A stretch of DNA of 64,000 nucleotides from JAIQFF01 sp963725615 (GCA_963725615.1 CAVRZO010000003.1:62001-126000), one strand, 5' to 3'; counted from the first letter of the stretch, positions 18,530 through 28,072 are shown. A program made the numbers and translations. Notes: generated from the letters alone by a model not told the origin.

Positions 18530-19960
18530 ATGGCGACGAAAAAAATGACGATGGGCCTGATCGTGGGCAACCGGGGTTTTTTCCCCGATCACTTGGCCAA
18601 AAGCGGCCGGGAAGAAATGCTCCGCGTATTGACGGCTGCCAGTATGGATGTGGTGGCACTGACGCCAGAAGAGAGCAAACACGGGGCGGTCGAAACCCGG
18701 GAGGAGTCCCGGCGCTGCGCCGATCTCTTCAAAAAGAATCGCGATCGGATTGACGGCGTTATCGTGACTCTGCCGAACTTCGGTGAAGAGCGTGCGATTG
18801 CCGATGCTCTGCGATTGGCGGATCTCCACGTGCCAGTCTTGATCCAGGCGACGCCCGACGATCCCAGCAAAATGACGATCAAGTTCCGCCGCGACAGTTT
18901 CTGCGGAAAGATGTCGGCCTGCAACAATCTGCGGCAGTACGGCATCCCGTATTCGATTACCACGCTGCATACGGAGAGCCCGGACTCCCCGGAGTTTGCC
19001 AAAGACCTGCAATGGTTCGCCGGAGTCTGTCGCGTCGTCAACGGCTTCCGGAACCTGCGGGTGGGAGCGATTGGCGCGCGTCCGACAGCTTTCAATACGG
19101 TCCGCTACAGCGAGAAGATTCTCGAATCGCAGGGCATTTCGATCGAGACGCTTGATCTCTCCGAAGTGCTGGGCCGCATCGAGCGCATGAAGGATAACGA
19201 TGACGCCGCGCAGGCCAAGCTGGCAATGATCAAGAAGTATGTGGATTCCAGCGGTGTGCCCGCGCCGGCCTTGATGAAGATGGCCAAGCTCGGCGCTGTG
19301 GTGGACCAGTGGATGACCGCGACCGAAGTGGCGATCAGCGCGGTGCAGTGCTGGACGTCTATTGAGGAAAATCTCGGCGTGGTGCCTTGCACCGTGATGA
19401 GCATGATGAGCGACAGTCTGCTCTCGAGCGCCTGCGAAGTAGATATCTGCGGTGTGCTCGGCATGCACGCGCTGCGGCTGGCTTCGGAAACGCCTTCCGC
19501 GTTGCTGGACTGGAACAACAACTACGGGTCTGATCCGAACAAGGCGGTGTGCTTCCATTGCTCCAACCTGCCCAAGCATTTCTTCCGTTCGGTGAAGATG
19601 GACTTCCAGGAGATCATCGCGGGAACCGTGGGCAAAGAAAATACCTTTGGCACCTGTGTCGGCTTGATCAAGCCGGAAAAGATGAGCTTCGCGCGATTCT
19701 CGACCGATGACACCGCGGGCAAGATGCGCGGCTACGTGGGCGAGGGAAAGTTCACCGACGATCCGCTGAATACCTTCGGTGGCGCCGGCGTGGTCGAAAT
19801 CCCCCAGATGCAAAAGCTGCTGCACTATATTTGCGAGAACGGTTTTGAACATCACGTGGCTGCCAATCTCTCCAGTGTTGCGCCCGCTGTCTATGAAGCG
19901 ACCACCCGGTATCTGCACTGGGATATGTACCACCATCCAGGTAATAACGGGGCCTGCTGA
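18530..19960 (+). CDS. L-fucose/L-arabinose isomerase family protein
   Basis: A 476-residue protein of the family typified by fucose isomerase-like proteins (COG2407), not the classical AraA family. Two alpha/beta domains precede a C-terminal metal-binding domain with acidic residues in SACEVDICGVLG (about residue 303) and in DWNNNYG, and a histidine in CFHCSNLP. Between araD, a sugar symporter and ribulokinase, its job is almost certainly L-arabinose to L-ribulose, and no other isomerase is encoded in the locus. The stop codon overlaps the araB start by one base, which implies translational coupling. The family assignment is good; the substrate is inferred from the operon. Confidence 0.85.
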   Translation: MATKKMTMGLIVGNRGFFPDHLAKSGREEMLRVLTAASMDVVALTPEESKHGAVETREESRRCADLFKKNRDRIDGVIVTLPNFGEERAIADALRLADLHVPVLIQATPDDPSKMTIKFRRDSFCGKMSACNNLRQYGIPYSITTLHTESPDSPEFAKDLQWFAGVCRVVNGFRNLRVGAIGARPTAFNTVRYSEKILESQGISIETLDLSEVLGRIERMKDNDDAAQAKLAMIKKYVDSSGVPAPALMKMAKLGAVVDQWMTATEVAISAVQCWTSIEENLGVVPCTVMSMMSDSLLSSACEVDICGVLGMHALRLASETPSALLDWNNNYGSDPNKAVCFHCSNLPKHFFRSVKMDFQEIIAGTVGKENTFGTCVGLIKPEKMSFARFSTDDTAGKMRGYVGEGKFTDDPLNTFGGAGVVEIPQMQKLLHYICENGFEHHVAANLSSVAPAVYEATTRYLHWDMYHHPGNNGAC

Positions 19961-21540
19961 TGGCGATTGTGGCTGGAGTTGACTTCGGGACTCTCAGCGT
20001 GCGCGTCTCGATCGTGGACAGTGAACGCGGGCTGCTGCAGTCAGCGGTCGCCGAATATCCTCTGCACCGCAAGCGCGAAGATCCTGAATACGCCACCCAG
20101 TCGCACGAAGACCACATGCGTGCCCTGGCCGCCGCCACTCGGGAGGCGGTGAAGAAAGCCGGCATCTCCGGCGACCAGGTCGAGGCCATCGCTCTCGATA
20201 CCACAGGTTCCTCAGTCATTCCCGTGGGCAAAGACATGCAGCCTCTCGGCGAATACTACCTGTGGTGCGACCACCGGGCCAAGGGCGAGGCGGCGGAGAT
20301 CACGGCCGCTGCCCACCGTGAGAAACTGGAAGCCATCAACTGGTGCGGTGGTGTGTATTCCTCGGAGTGGGGATTCTCGAAACTTCTGCATTGGCTTCGC
20401 CACAACCCCACCAAGCGTTCCGAGTTTGTCTCTGCTTTCGAGCACTGTGACATGGTGGCGGCCACGCTGTGCGGCATCACCGATCCCAAGAAAGTTAAGC
20501 GCAGCATCTGCGCCATGGGCCATAAGTGGCTCTGGAACCGGGCTCTCGGAGGCCTTCCACCAGAGAGTTTCCTGGTCAAAGTCGATCCTCTGCTGGCAGG
20601 TGTGCGCGAGAAGCTGGACGGTGAATATGCTGCTTCAGACCAGATTGCAGGAACCGTGTCGAAGAGTTGGGCGGAGAAGCTTGGACTGAATGCGGGTATT
20701 CCAATCCCGGTGGGCGCGTTCGATGCGCACTGGGACGCGATCGGAGCCGGCTGCGGCACCGACGACATGGTGAATGTGGTGGGGACCTCTACGTGCATCA
20801 TCGGGATCACGCCGTCTGTAAATCTTGTTCCCGGCGTCTGCGGCGTGGTGCAGGGAAGCGTTCATCCGCTGCGGACCGGCATCGAAGCCGGACTTTCGGC
20901 CGTGGGAGACATCTTCAATGCAATTGCTACCCGCGCCCGTACTGACGTACAGACCTTGAGCCAGGGCTTGGAGAACTACCGTGCGGGACAAACCGGGCTG
21001 CTGCGCATGACCTGGGACAATGGCGACCGCACGGTGCTGGTCAATCCCAACCTGCGCGGCATCACGCTGGGATGGAATCTGCAAAGCACGGCCCAGGACG
21101 AATTGTTTGCCGCCATCGAAGGCACGGCGTTCCACACCCGCGTGATCCTCGACCGCATGGCCGCGAACGGAGTAAATATCAAGCGCGTCATCAACGCAGG
21201 CGGTATTCCGCAAAAGAATGACGTGCTGAACCGGGTTTACGCTAACGTGCTGGGCCGGCCCGTGCTGGTTCCGAGCAAGAGCGTGACCAGCCTGGGGTCG
21301 GCAATCTTTGCATTCCTGGCAGCAGGAACGTTCAAGACCATCGAGGAGGCACAGAAGAAGATTTGCCCGCCGAACCGGGTCTTCGAGCCCAATATGGCAG
21401 CACAGCGTGTCTACGAAGAGCTGTACCCGCTCTACAGCAAGCTATATTTTTCCTTCGGAGATCCCAAAGACACAGCCGGATTCGGCGGAGTGCTGCCCAC
21501 ATTAATCCGGGTGGCCGAGTCGGTGCACAAGCCATCATGA
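19960..21540 (+). CDS. araB: Ribulokinase
   Basis: A 526-residue FGGY-family sugar kinase that phosphorylates L-ribulose to L-ribulose 5-phosphate. The N-terminal ATP/phosphate motif is GVDFGTLSVRVSIVD. AIALDTTGSSVIPV (about residue 82) and the long YYLWCDHRAK motif match AraB closely. The C-terminal domain contains the glycine-rich VINAGGIPQKND and TSLGSAIFAFLAAG motifs. It overlaps the isomerase gene by one base and closes the operon; a hairpin follows directly. Confidence 0.95.
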   Translation: MAIVAGVDFGTLSVRVSIVDSERGLLQSAVAEYPLHRKREDPEYATQSHEDHMRALAAATREAVKKAGISGDQVEAIALDTTGSSVIPVGKDMQPLGEYYLWCDHRAKGEAAEITAAAHREKLEAINWCGGVYSSEWGFSKLLHWLRHNPTKRSEFVSAFEHCDMVAATLCGITDPKKVKRSICAMGHKWLWNRALGGLPPESFLVKVDPLLAGVREKLDGEYAASDQIAGTVSKSWAEKLGLNAGIPIPVGAFDAHWDAIGAGCGTDDMVNVVGTSTCIIGITPSVNLVPGVCGVVQGSVHPLRTGIEAGLSAVGDIFNAIATRARTDVQTLSQGLENYRAGQTGLLRMTWDNGDRTVLVNPNLRGITLGWNLQSTAQDELFAAIEGTAFHTRVILDRMAANGVNIKRVINAGGIPQKNDVLNRVYANVLGRPVLVPSKSVTSLGSAIFAFLAAGTFKTIEEAQKKICPPNRVFEPNMAAQRVYEELYPLYSKLYFSFGDPKDTAGFGGVLPTLIRVAESVHKPS

Positions 21541-21541
21541 T

Positions 21542-21573
21542 GTAGGCACGAGCGAGGACGCTCGCGCCTACAC
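21542..21573. terminator. Hairpin after araB
   Basis: GTAGGCACGAGCG, AGGA, CGCTCGCGCCTAC forms a 12-13 base-pair stem with one A/G mismatch and a four-base loop. It is directly downstream of the araB stop. There is no strong T-run, so it may be a repeat with terminator or RNA-stability function rather than a classical intrinsic terminator. Confidence 0.5.
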
Positions 21574-21587
21574 TAAAATAAGCATTC

Positions 21588-22331
21588 TTGGCTGCTGCCC
21601 TTAAACTCGACCGCCTCCGCGTTGTGCTGGTATCGTCGCGCAACCCTCTCAACATCGGCGCCGCGGCTCGCGCCATGAGCAATTTTGGTTTTACCCGTCT
21701 GCGCGTGGTGAACCCTTACGAAGAGGCGTTCCGTACGGCGCGCTCCGCCGTCGGCGCGGCGGAATTGCTGGCCAGCGCCGAAGAATATGACAGCGTTGGC
21801 GACGCGGTTGCCGACTGCACTCTCGTGGTGGGTACGACGGCCGTGCGACATCGGGCTGTGCAGCACCCGCTGCGACGCCTGGAATCCGGTACCCGGTTGA
21901 TCCGCAAGCACATGGGGTCCGGTCCGGTGGCCCTCTTGTTCGGTTCGGAGAGGTACGGCCTCTCGAAGCAGGACCTGAGTCATTGCCATTGGCTGATCCG
22001 GATTCCTACCAGCGAACAGAACATTTCGATGAATCTCGGCCAGGCGGTCGCGATATGCCTGTACGAATTGATTCGCGACGGCAGGGCGGCCGGAAAATCC
22101 GAGAAGCAGACCCTCGCTACCGGAGGCGATATCGAGCGCATCACGGCTTTGCTGGCCGATGTGCTGAGCACCAGCAGTTATATGCTGCCGCAGCGGGCAG
22201 CCGAAACTAAGCAAAGAATTCGCCGCATGGTGCGTCGAATCAAACTGTCGGCCCAGGATGTCGAAGCATGGCTGGGCATTCTGCGGCATGTTCAATGGCA
22301 GTTGCGCCAAGGGAAAAAGGACGCCGGCTGA
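21588..22331 (+). CDS. TrmJ-like tRNA/rRNA 2'-O-methyltransferase (SPOUT)
   Basis: A 247-residue methyltransferase of the TrmH/TrmJ SPOUT family. The three signature blocks are present: SSRNPLNIGAAARAMSNFG near residue 14, VALLFGSERYGLS near 110 and ISMNLGQAVAICLYE near 145; these form the knotted AdoMet site. The C-terminal extension (residues about 170-247) matches the TrmJ subgroup that methylates position 32 of tRNAs. A TTG start at 21588 is the best available and has no clear ribosome-binding site, so the start is uncertain by a few codons. Confidence 0.87.
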   Translation: MAAALKLDRLRVVLVSSRNPLNIGAAARAMSNFGFTRLRVVNPYEEAFRTARSAVGAAELLASAEEYDSVGDAVADCTLVVGTTAVRHRAVQHPLRRLESGTRLIRKHMGSGPVALLFGSERYGLSKQDLSHCHWLIRIPTSEQNISMNLGQAVAICLYELIRDGRAAGKSEKQTLATGGDIERITALLADVLSTSSYMLPQRAAETKQRIRRMVRRIKLSAQDVEAWLGILRHVQWQLRQGKKDAG

Positions 22332-22385
22332 CGCTGACCCTTCGGAATTTTTCCTCAACACCAAATCATTTACACTAAAGGTCAA

Positions 22386-22613
22386 ATGTCTGACCGGATC
22401 GTCTGCTCGTGCATAACCTGCCCCAAGTGCGGGACTTGGGTTGTCGTCGAACGCGAAATGACCAGGGAAACCAACAAAGAAAAGGTGAACACCACCTGCC
22501 CCGGCCCGGAATGCGGCAAGCAGTTTGCCTTTGCGGTGGGGGAAACCAAGGTTTTCGAGCTGCCGATGAATCTTTTTGAACGGCGGCACTTTTACCGTTC
22601 CGAGTTGTCATAG
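22386..22613 (+). CDS. Small zinc-ribbon protein
   Basis: A 75-residue protein with cysteine pairs in CSCITCPKCG (residues 7-16) and CPGPECGK (about 38-45), which is the spacing of a zinc ribbon. The rest is short and charged, with no signal peptide. Function is not recognisable. It lies 54 bases after the methyltransferase gene on the same strand and upstream of the AlkP-superfamily genes. Confidence 0.65.
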   Translation: MSDRIVCSCITCPKCGTWVVVEREMTRETNKEKVNTTCPGPECGKQFAFAVGETKVFELPMNLFERRHFYRSELS

Positions 22614-22749
22614 TTCCGACCGGTGGAGATTTGGTGCCGGGAAGTAGCAGGTCTCACGTAGAATTGAAACGGGATGAGAAACCGGCGATGTTAAGATCGT
22701 GCCAGGGGATCATTAAGGCCGAATCTGAAGCCAAGACATGGGAGTACTC

Positions 22750-22953
22750 ATGAGATTTGAACTGCTGGCGCTCTATGCGGGTCCCGACCAGGTGATGACG
22801 GTGACGTCAGGGCTGGCCAGCGTGCTCGGCCTATTGCTGATCTTCTGGAACAAGGTCGTTGGCATTTTTTTTAAAGTCGTACGGAAATTCAGCCGCTCCA
22901 GTACGCCTGCCGCCGTTGATGCTCCAAAGGATAGTCCCAAGGGAACTCCGTAA
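22750..22953 (+). CDS. Small single-span membrane protein
   Basis: A 67-residue protein with one hydrophobic segment (about residues 17-40, VTSGLASVLGLLLIFWNKVV), a basic stretch KVVRKFSRSS and a Pro/Lys/Asp-rich tail. The ATG at 22750 has GGAG just upstream; an in-frame ATG at 22738 is an alternative. It is separated by only 15 bases from the first AlkP-superfamily gene, so it is probably co-translated with it. No family recognised. Confidence 0.6.
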   Translation: MRFELLALYAGPDQVMTVTSGLASVLGLLLIFWNKVVGIFFKVVRKFSRSSTPAAVDAPKDSPKGTP

Positions 22954-22968
22954 ATTCGGGTCCGTTTC

Positions 22969-24831
22969 TTGCGTAAAAAAGTGATCGTGATCGGTTTGGA
23001 CGGGCTCGAGCCCGGCATTGTGGAAGCGATGCTGGAACACGGAGACCTTCCGAACCTCGCCAGGATTCGCGCCACTGGCAGCTATTCCCGCCTGCAAACG
23101 ACTTATCCTGCGCAAACCCCGGTGGCCTGGTCTTCCTTTGTGACCGGAACCAACCCGGGCGGACATGGCATCTTTGATTTCATCTGTCGCGATCCGGAAA
23201 CCTACTTGCCCGATGTGGCGCTCACCCGCTTCGAGCGGCCGAAAAATATGCTGGCCCAGCCACGAGTGGTGAACCGGCGAAGAGGCGTACCCCTGTGGCA
23301 AACACTCTCGGCGGCGGGCATTCCCAGCACGGTTTTGCGTTGTCCCTGTACGTTTCCCCCTGAAAACTTGCAGGGCCGGATGCTGGCCGGCGTGGGCGTT
23401 CCCGATCTGCGCGGCAGTCAGAGCAAAGGCACGTTTTACACACAGGACAGGACGACGGTTGCACAGGAGAACGAGCAGCTCGTTCTGCTCGACTCGCTTC
23501 TCAATTCCGGTGATGAGATCGTGATCCGCGTAATCGGGCCACGAAACACGAAAGCGTCCCCGGTAGCCGATACATCCTGCGAAGTTCGTGTCCAGGTGGA
23601 CAAGGCGGCGCGCAAGCTGGCGATTCAAACTGGCGGCGCGCCGGCAAGGATTGAAGTTCCGGAGAAAAGCTGGAGCGAGTGGGTGCGATTCAAATTCAAG
23701 TTCTCCGTGCTGCAATCGGTGACGGGAATCGCTCGCTTCTACGTCCGGCAACTTGAGCCGCACCTGGAATTCTATCTTTCAGCAGTCAACTTCGACCCGG
23801 CGGCACCCATGTTCCCGGTTTCGGCTCCGGCGGACTACGCGCGCGAGCTGGCGGACAAGATCGGCCTATTTTCGACGCTGGGAATGGCGGAAGATCACAA
23901 TGGCCTGAACAACGGCCGGCTGGATGAGACGGCGTATCTGCAGCAATGCGAACTGGTGCTAAGTGAACGTGAGCGCGCCATGCGTTTTGAGCTGGATCGC
24001 TTCACCGAAGGTTTTTTCTTCATGCTGTTCGATACGCCCGACCGGGTGCAGCACATGCTGTGGCGTTTCCGCGACCGTGAACACCCCGGCTTTGAGCCCG
24101 ACCTCTCACCCGAACTCGCCAGTCGAATTGAAGAACACTACGGCCGCTGCGACAGTTTGCTTAGTGCGGTGTTGGACAAGGTGGACGAGAATACGCTGCT
24201 GATCGTTCTTTCCGACCACGGCTTCGGAACTTTCCGCCGCGCCTTTGATACCAACAGCTGGCTGTGGCAAAACGGCCTGCTGGCTCTCAAAGACAGTCGC
24301 AAGCCGGGAGAAGATCTGGGCGACGGGTTCGCCGCTGTGGACTGGTCGAAGACCTACGCCTACGCAGTTGGTTTGGGAGGGATTTACCTGAACTTCAAAG
24401 GACGGGAGATTGGCGGAATTCTGGAAGAGGGAAGCGAAGCGGAACGGGTGCGCAATGCCATTCAGACCGGCCTGACTGACTTTCCTGACACGCAGACGCA
24501 GCGCGCTGCGATTCGCACTGTGTCCCGTCGGGAAGAGTTATACTCGGGAGCGTTTGTGGAGAATTCGCCGGACCTGCTGGTAAATTTTTATCGTGGATTT
24601 CGGGTGTCCTGGCAGAGCGCGGTGGGCGGATTTTCAAATTCGTTATTGGAAGACAACATGCGGCGCTGGAGCGGGGACCACATCGTGGATCCGGAATCGG
24701 TCCCAGGCATTCTGTTCATGAACCGCGCAGCCCAGCGCAACCACGCGCGAATTATCGATCTGGCGCCCACGGTATTGCGTTATCTCGGAGTCGCGGTGCC
24801 GGAATCCGTGGAAGGCTCGTCGTTACTCTGA
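22969..24831 (+). CDS. AlkP-superfamily phosphohydrolase/phosphomutase (first)
   Basis: A 620-residue member of the alkaline phosphatase/phosphodiesterase superfamily (COG3379-like). The two-metal site can be traced: Asp in VIVIGLDGLEPG (residue about 10), the nucleophile Thr in AQTPVAWSSF, Asp/His in DTPDRVQHMLWR, SDHGFGTF (about residue 415) and a late His in SGDHIVDP. There is no signal peptide, so it is likely cytoplasmic or membrane-associated. The start is TTG at 22969. A second superfamily gene follows after 18 bases. The substrate is unknown; phosphodiester or sugar-phosphate cleavage is likely. Confidence 0.85.
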   Translation: MRKKVIVIGLDGLEPGIVEAMLEHGDLPNLARIRATGSYSRLQTTYPAQTPVAWSSFVTGTNPGGHGIFDFICRDPETYLPDVALTRFERPKNMLAQPRVVNRRRGVPLWQTLSAAGIPSTVLRCPCTFPPENLQGRMLAGVGVPDLRGSQSKGTFYTQDRTTVAQENEQLVLLDSLLNSGDEIVIRVIGPRNTKASPVADTSCEVRVQVDKAARKLAIQTGGAPARIEVPEKSWSEWVRFKFKFSVLQSVTGIARFYVRQLEPHLEFYLSAVNFDPAAPMFPVSAPADYARELADKIGLFSTLGMAEDHNGLNNGRLDETAYLQQCELVLSERERAMRFELDRFTEGFFFMLFDTPDRVQHMLWRFRDREHPGFEPDLSPELASRIEEHYGRCDSLLSAVLDKVDENTLLIVLSDHGFGTFRRAFDTNSWLWQNGLLALKDSRKPGEDLGDGFAAVDWSKTYAYAVGLGGIYLNFKGREIGGILEEGSEAERVRNAIQTGLTDFPDTQTQRAAIRTVSRREELYSGAFVENSPDLLVNFYRGFRVSWQSAVGGFSNSLLEDNMRRWSGDHIVDPESVPGILFMNRAAQRNHARIIDLAPTVLRYLGVAVPESVEGSSLL

Positions 24832-24849
24832 ACCCATGAGTTTGACCGC

Positions 24850-26310
24850 ATGAAAATCTGCGTGCTGGGACTGGATTGCGCCGCACCCGAAGTCATCTTC
24901 GACGATGAGCGGCTGGTAAACCTGCGCCGCCTGATGGATCTAGGCGTCTACGGTCGGCTGGAGAGCGTGGTTCCTCCCATCACCGTTCCCGCCTGGATGT
25001 GCATGAGCACGAGTCAGGACCCAGGCTCGCTGGGAGTCTACGGCTTCCGCAATCGTTCGGATCATTCCTACGACAAGCTCGCCTTCGCCAACTCGGCTTC
25101 CATTAAAGCGCTCGCGATCTGGGACCACCTGGCGCGCGAAGGCAAGAAGTCAATCATCGTCGGAGTACCGCCGAACTATCCTCCGCGGCGCGTGAATGGC
25201 ATCAGCATCGGCTGTTTTCTTACCCCGGACACGGTGAAGAACGACTTCACTTATCCCCCGACCGTAAAGGCGGAGATCAACGAGCTGGTGGGCGAGTATC
25301 CGGTCGACGTAAAAAATTTTCGCACCGACAAGAAGGATTGGCTCAAAGAAGAGATCTTCAGCATGAACGGTAAGCAGTGGGCGGTGGTGCGCTGGCTGCT
25401 GACCGAGCAGGAATGGGACTATTTCCACTTCGTGGACATTGGTCTCGATCGCATGCATCACGGATTCTGGAACTACTTCGATCCCCGGCATGTGCAGTTT
25501 GAGCCCGACAATCCATATCAGGACACGATTCCGGAGTATTACCGTTTGCTCGATGAGCAGATCGGCAGTGTTCTCGAACTGCTGGACGATAACACCATCG
25601 TGCTGGTGGTTTCAGATCATGGAGCGCAGCGGCTGGATGGCGGGTTCGCGATCAATGAGTGGCTGATCCGCGAGGGACTCCTGGTTCTTAATGAATATCC
25701 GAAAACGCTGACGCCGTTTGAAAAGCTGAACCTGAACTGGAGCAAGACAAAAGTCTGGAGCGAGGGTGGATACTACGCCCGCGTGTTCTTCAACATGCAG
25801 GGACGCGAACCGCAGGGCGTAATTCCGGCGTCCGAGTACGAGTCTTTCCAGAACGAGATGAAAGCACGCCTCGAGTCGCTTCCGGGTGAAAACGGTCAGA
25901 CGATGAAATCGCTTGTGTTCAAGCCACAGGAAATCTATCGCAATGTGCGCAACGTGGCTCCTGATCTGATTGTTCATATCGGCGAACTTTACTGGCGGTC
26001 TATCGGAACGGTCGGACATGCGAAACTCCACATTCAGGAAAACGATACCGGTCCGGATGGCTGCAACCATGCGCAGCACGGAATGTTCATCCTGACTGCG
26101 CCGAATTGCCCGCTCAGCGGTGAGTACGAAGGCGCCCACCTGCTGGATATCGCGCCGACCTTATTAGACCTCGCCGGGTTCGAAATCCCGGAAACCATGC
26201 AGGGGCGATCGCTGGTGGCCGGAATGGAGAAGAAGGGCCCGGGCGGAGGTTCAGATGAGGAATCGAAGAGAATAATCCACGACCGGCTGGCGGGGCTGGG
26301 ATATGTTTAG
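24850..26310 (+). CDS. AlkP-superfamily phosphohydrolase/phosphomutase (second)
   Basis: A 486-residue relative of the preceding gene but only distantly similar. Metal-site motifs are CVLGLDCAAPEV (residues 3-14), ITVPAWMCMSTSQDP with the Thr nucleophile, DIGLDRMHHGFW (about residue 196), VVSDHGAQRLDGG and NHAQHGMFIL. It has no export signal. Two such genes in tandem with a small membrane protein suggest a common pathway acting on a phosphorylated lipid, glycan or nucleotide, but this is inference only. Confidence 0.85.
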   Translation: MKICVLGLDCAAPEVIFDDERLVNLRRLMDLGVYGRLESVVPPITVPAWMCMSTSQDPGSLGVYGFRNRSDHSYDKLAFANSASIKALAIWDHLAREGKKSIIVGVPPNYPPRRVNGISIGCFLTPDTVKNDFTYPPTVKAEINELVGEYPVDVKNFRTDKKDWLKEEIFSMNGKQWAVVRWLLTEQEWDYFHFVDIGLDRMHHGFWNYFDPRHVQFEPDNPYQDTIPEYYRLLDEQIGSVLELLDDNTIVLVVSDHGAQRLDGGFAINEWLIREGLLVLNEYPKTLTPFEKLNLNWSKTKVWSEGGYYARVFFNMQGREPQGVIPASEYESFQNEMKARLESLPGENGQTMKSLVFKPQEIYRNVRNVAPDLIVHIGELYWRSIGTVGHAKLHIQENDTGPDGCNHAQHGMFILTAPNCPLSGEYEGAHLLDIAPTLLDLAGFEIPETMQGRSLVAGMEKKGPGGGSDEESKRIIHDRLAGLGYV

Positions 26311-26348
26311 CGGATTTGCTGAGAGAACAGGTTTCGCCAAAGACGGGA

Positions 26349-26404
26349 AGGGCACGACTTTAGTCGTGCCGCATGGGTCAATCGAGAGATGCGGCTTCAG
26401 CCGC
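26349..26404. repeat. Short palindromic repeat unit
   Basis: Two small hairpins in series: GGCACGACTTTAGTCGTGCC (26350-26369) and GCGGCTTCAGCCGC (26391-26404). It lies between the AlkP and M28 genes and resembles the other GC-rich palindromes of this genome in design but not in sequence. Confidence 0.7.
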
Positions 26405-26438
26405 TGTGGTTAGCTGTGCGGCGGTATTCGGAGGAACG

Positions 26439-28037
26439 ATGTTAAGAAAGTTGTTGTTGTCCCTATGTATCGCAGTCTGTCTAGTTCCCGCGTACGCGCA
26501 GGAAACCTCATTCGACGGCAAGTCGTGGTGGGATCACATAAAAGTCTTGGCCGCCGACAACATGGAAGGACGCGACACTGGGAGCCGCGGACTGAAAAAA
26601 GCGGAAGCCTACGTCGTCGGTCAATTGAAGGCTGCAGGACTTCAGCCTGCGGGCGTGAAGGGCTACTACCAGCCGGTGAAATTCGAATCGCGGCTTTTGG
26701 TGGAAAAGGAATCGAGCGCTGGCCTGGTCCGCGATGGCAAGACCGAGCCCCTGACCTTGGGAGAAGACGCCCTGTTCAGCACACGGGTGGATCTGGCTCC
26801 GAAAGTAGAAGCTCCGCTGATGTTTGTCGGCTACGGCTTAAGTATTCCGGAAAAGGATTTCGACGATCTCGCAGGGTTGGACCTCAAAGGCAAAGTTGTG
26901 GTCCTTATCAGCGGTTCTCCATCGCAGATTCCCTCCGCGCTGGCCGCGCACCATCAAACCGCTGGCGAGCGCTGGAGACCTCTTCGTGCAGCGGGAGCGG
27001 TCGGGGTCATTTCGATTCCGAACCCTGCCTCAATGGATGTGCCTTGGTCTCGCACATCTCTGAACCGGCTGCATCCGAGCATGGAACTGGCCGGCGCGGA
27101 ATTTAACGAAACTGAAGGAGAAAATCTCGCGCTTGTGTTCAATCCTGCGCACGCGGATAAATTGTTTGCCGGTTCGGGGCATACTTTCCAGGAGCTTGCG
27201 GAGTTGGCCAAAGAGCGTAAGCCCTTGCCGCATTTTCCGTTGACGGTTTCTATCCAGGCGAAGGCCAAGCTGAAAAAGAAAGTGGTGGAGTCGGCGAATG
27301 TTGTGGCCAGTTCGCCGGGAAGTGATCCGCAGTTGAAAAGTGAATATGTGGTTTTGTCGGCGCACATCGATCACGTGGGAATCGGCGAGCCGGTCAACGG
27401 CGACCGCATTTACAACGGTGCCATGGACAACGCGTCCGGCGTCGCCGTGTTGCTCGACGTAGCTGCCTCCCTTAAGAAGCATCCCGAGAACCTGAAACGC
27501 TCACTGCTTTTTGTGTTTGTCACCGGAGAAGAAAAAGGCCTACTGGGATCGAAGTATTTCGCGGCCCATCCCACAGTTAACCCGAAATCCATGGTGGCCA
27601 ACATCAACATCGATATGTTCCGGCCTCTGGTGCCGCTGAAAATGCTCACCGTTCTTGGGATGGCGGAATCGGACCTCGGCGACGCGGCCCGGCAGGTGGC
27701 GGAGTCGTCCGGTGTTTCGGTCCAAGCCGACCCCCAGCCGTTAAGAAATGTTTTTGTGCGCAGCGATCAATACAGCTTTATTCGTCGCGGCATTCCGGCA
27801 CTGGCGTTGGACATTGCCCCGACCACACCAGAGGAGAAGCAGCTTTACCAGGACTGGCTGACCCACCGCTATCATGCGCCGTCCGATGATCTCGACCAGC
27901 CGGTTGACCTGGCGGCGGCCGGCAAATACGAAGACATCATCCGCCTGCTCTTGATAAAAGTGGCGAACGATGCGGAGCGGCCGCAGTGGAAGACAGACAG
28001 CTTCTTCCGCCGTTATGCGGAGGCAGCGAAGCAGTAG
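26439..28037 (+). CDS. Secreted M28-family metallopeptidase with PA domain
   Basis: A 532-residue zinc aminopeptidase-like protein. The ATG at 26439 has GGAGGA four bases upstream and opens on a signal peptide (LLLSLCIAVCLVPAYAQ). A protease-associated domain (about residues 110-235) precedes the catalytic domain. Metal ligands are visible in LSAHIDHVG (about 310), YNGAMDNASGVAVLLD and VTGEEKGLLGSKYF, the typical co-catalytic zinc pattern. It probably trims peptides outside the cytoplasm. The open frame continues 22 codons upstream into a palindromic repeat, which argues for the chosen start. Confidence 0.9.
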   Translation: MLRKLLLSLCIAVCLVPAYAQETSFDGKSWWDHIKVLAADNMEGRDTGSRGLKKAEAYVVGQLKAAGLQPAGVKGYYQPVKFESRLLVEKESSAGLVRDGKTEPLTLGEDALFSTRVDLAPKVEAPLMFVGYGLSIPEKDFDDLAGLDLKGKVVVLISGSPSQIPSALAAHHQTAGERWRPLRAAGAVGVISIPNPASMDVPWSRTSLNRLHPSMELAGAEFNETEGENLALVFNPAHADKLFAGSGHTFQELAELAKERKPLPHFPLTVSIQAKAKLKKKVVESANVVASSPGSDPQLKSEYVVLSAHIDHVGIGEPVNGDRIYNGAMDNASGVAVLLDVAASLKKHPENLKRSLLFVFVTGEEKGLLGSKYFAAHPTVNPKSMVANINIDMFRPLVPLKMLTVLGMAESDLGDAARQVAESSGVSVQADPQPLRNVFVRSDQYSFIRRGIPALALDIAPTTPEEKQLYQDWLTHRYHAPSDDLDQPVDLAAAGKYEDIIRLLLIKVANDAERPQWKTDSFFRRYAEAAKQ

Positions 28038-28072
28038 GCCTCCTGTAGGATGTGCCTTCCAAGAGGATAGAC

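Noticed and set aside
18515..19936. 473-codon open frame on the minus strand
   Set aside because: Antisense to the isomerase gene; His/Arg/Gln-rich mirror of the real codons, no family likeness.
21588..22331. Methyltransferase as last gene of the arabinose operon
   Set aside because: A hairpin separates it from araB and its function is unrelated, so co-regulation is not supported.
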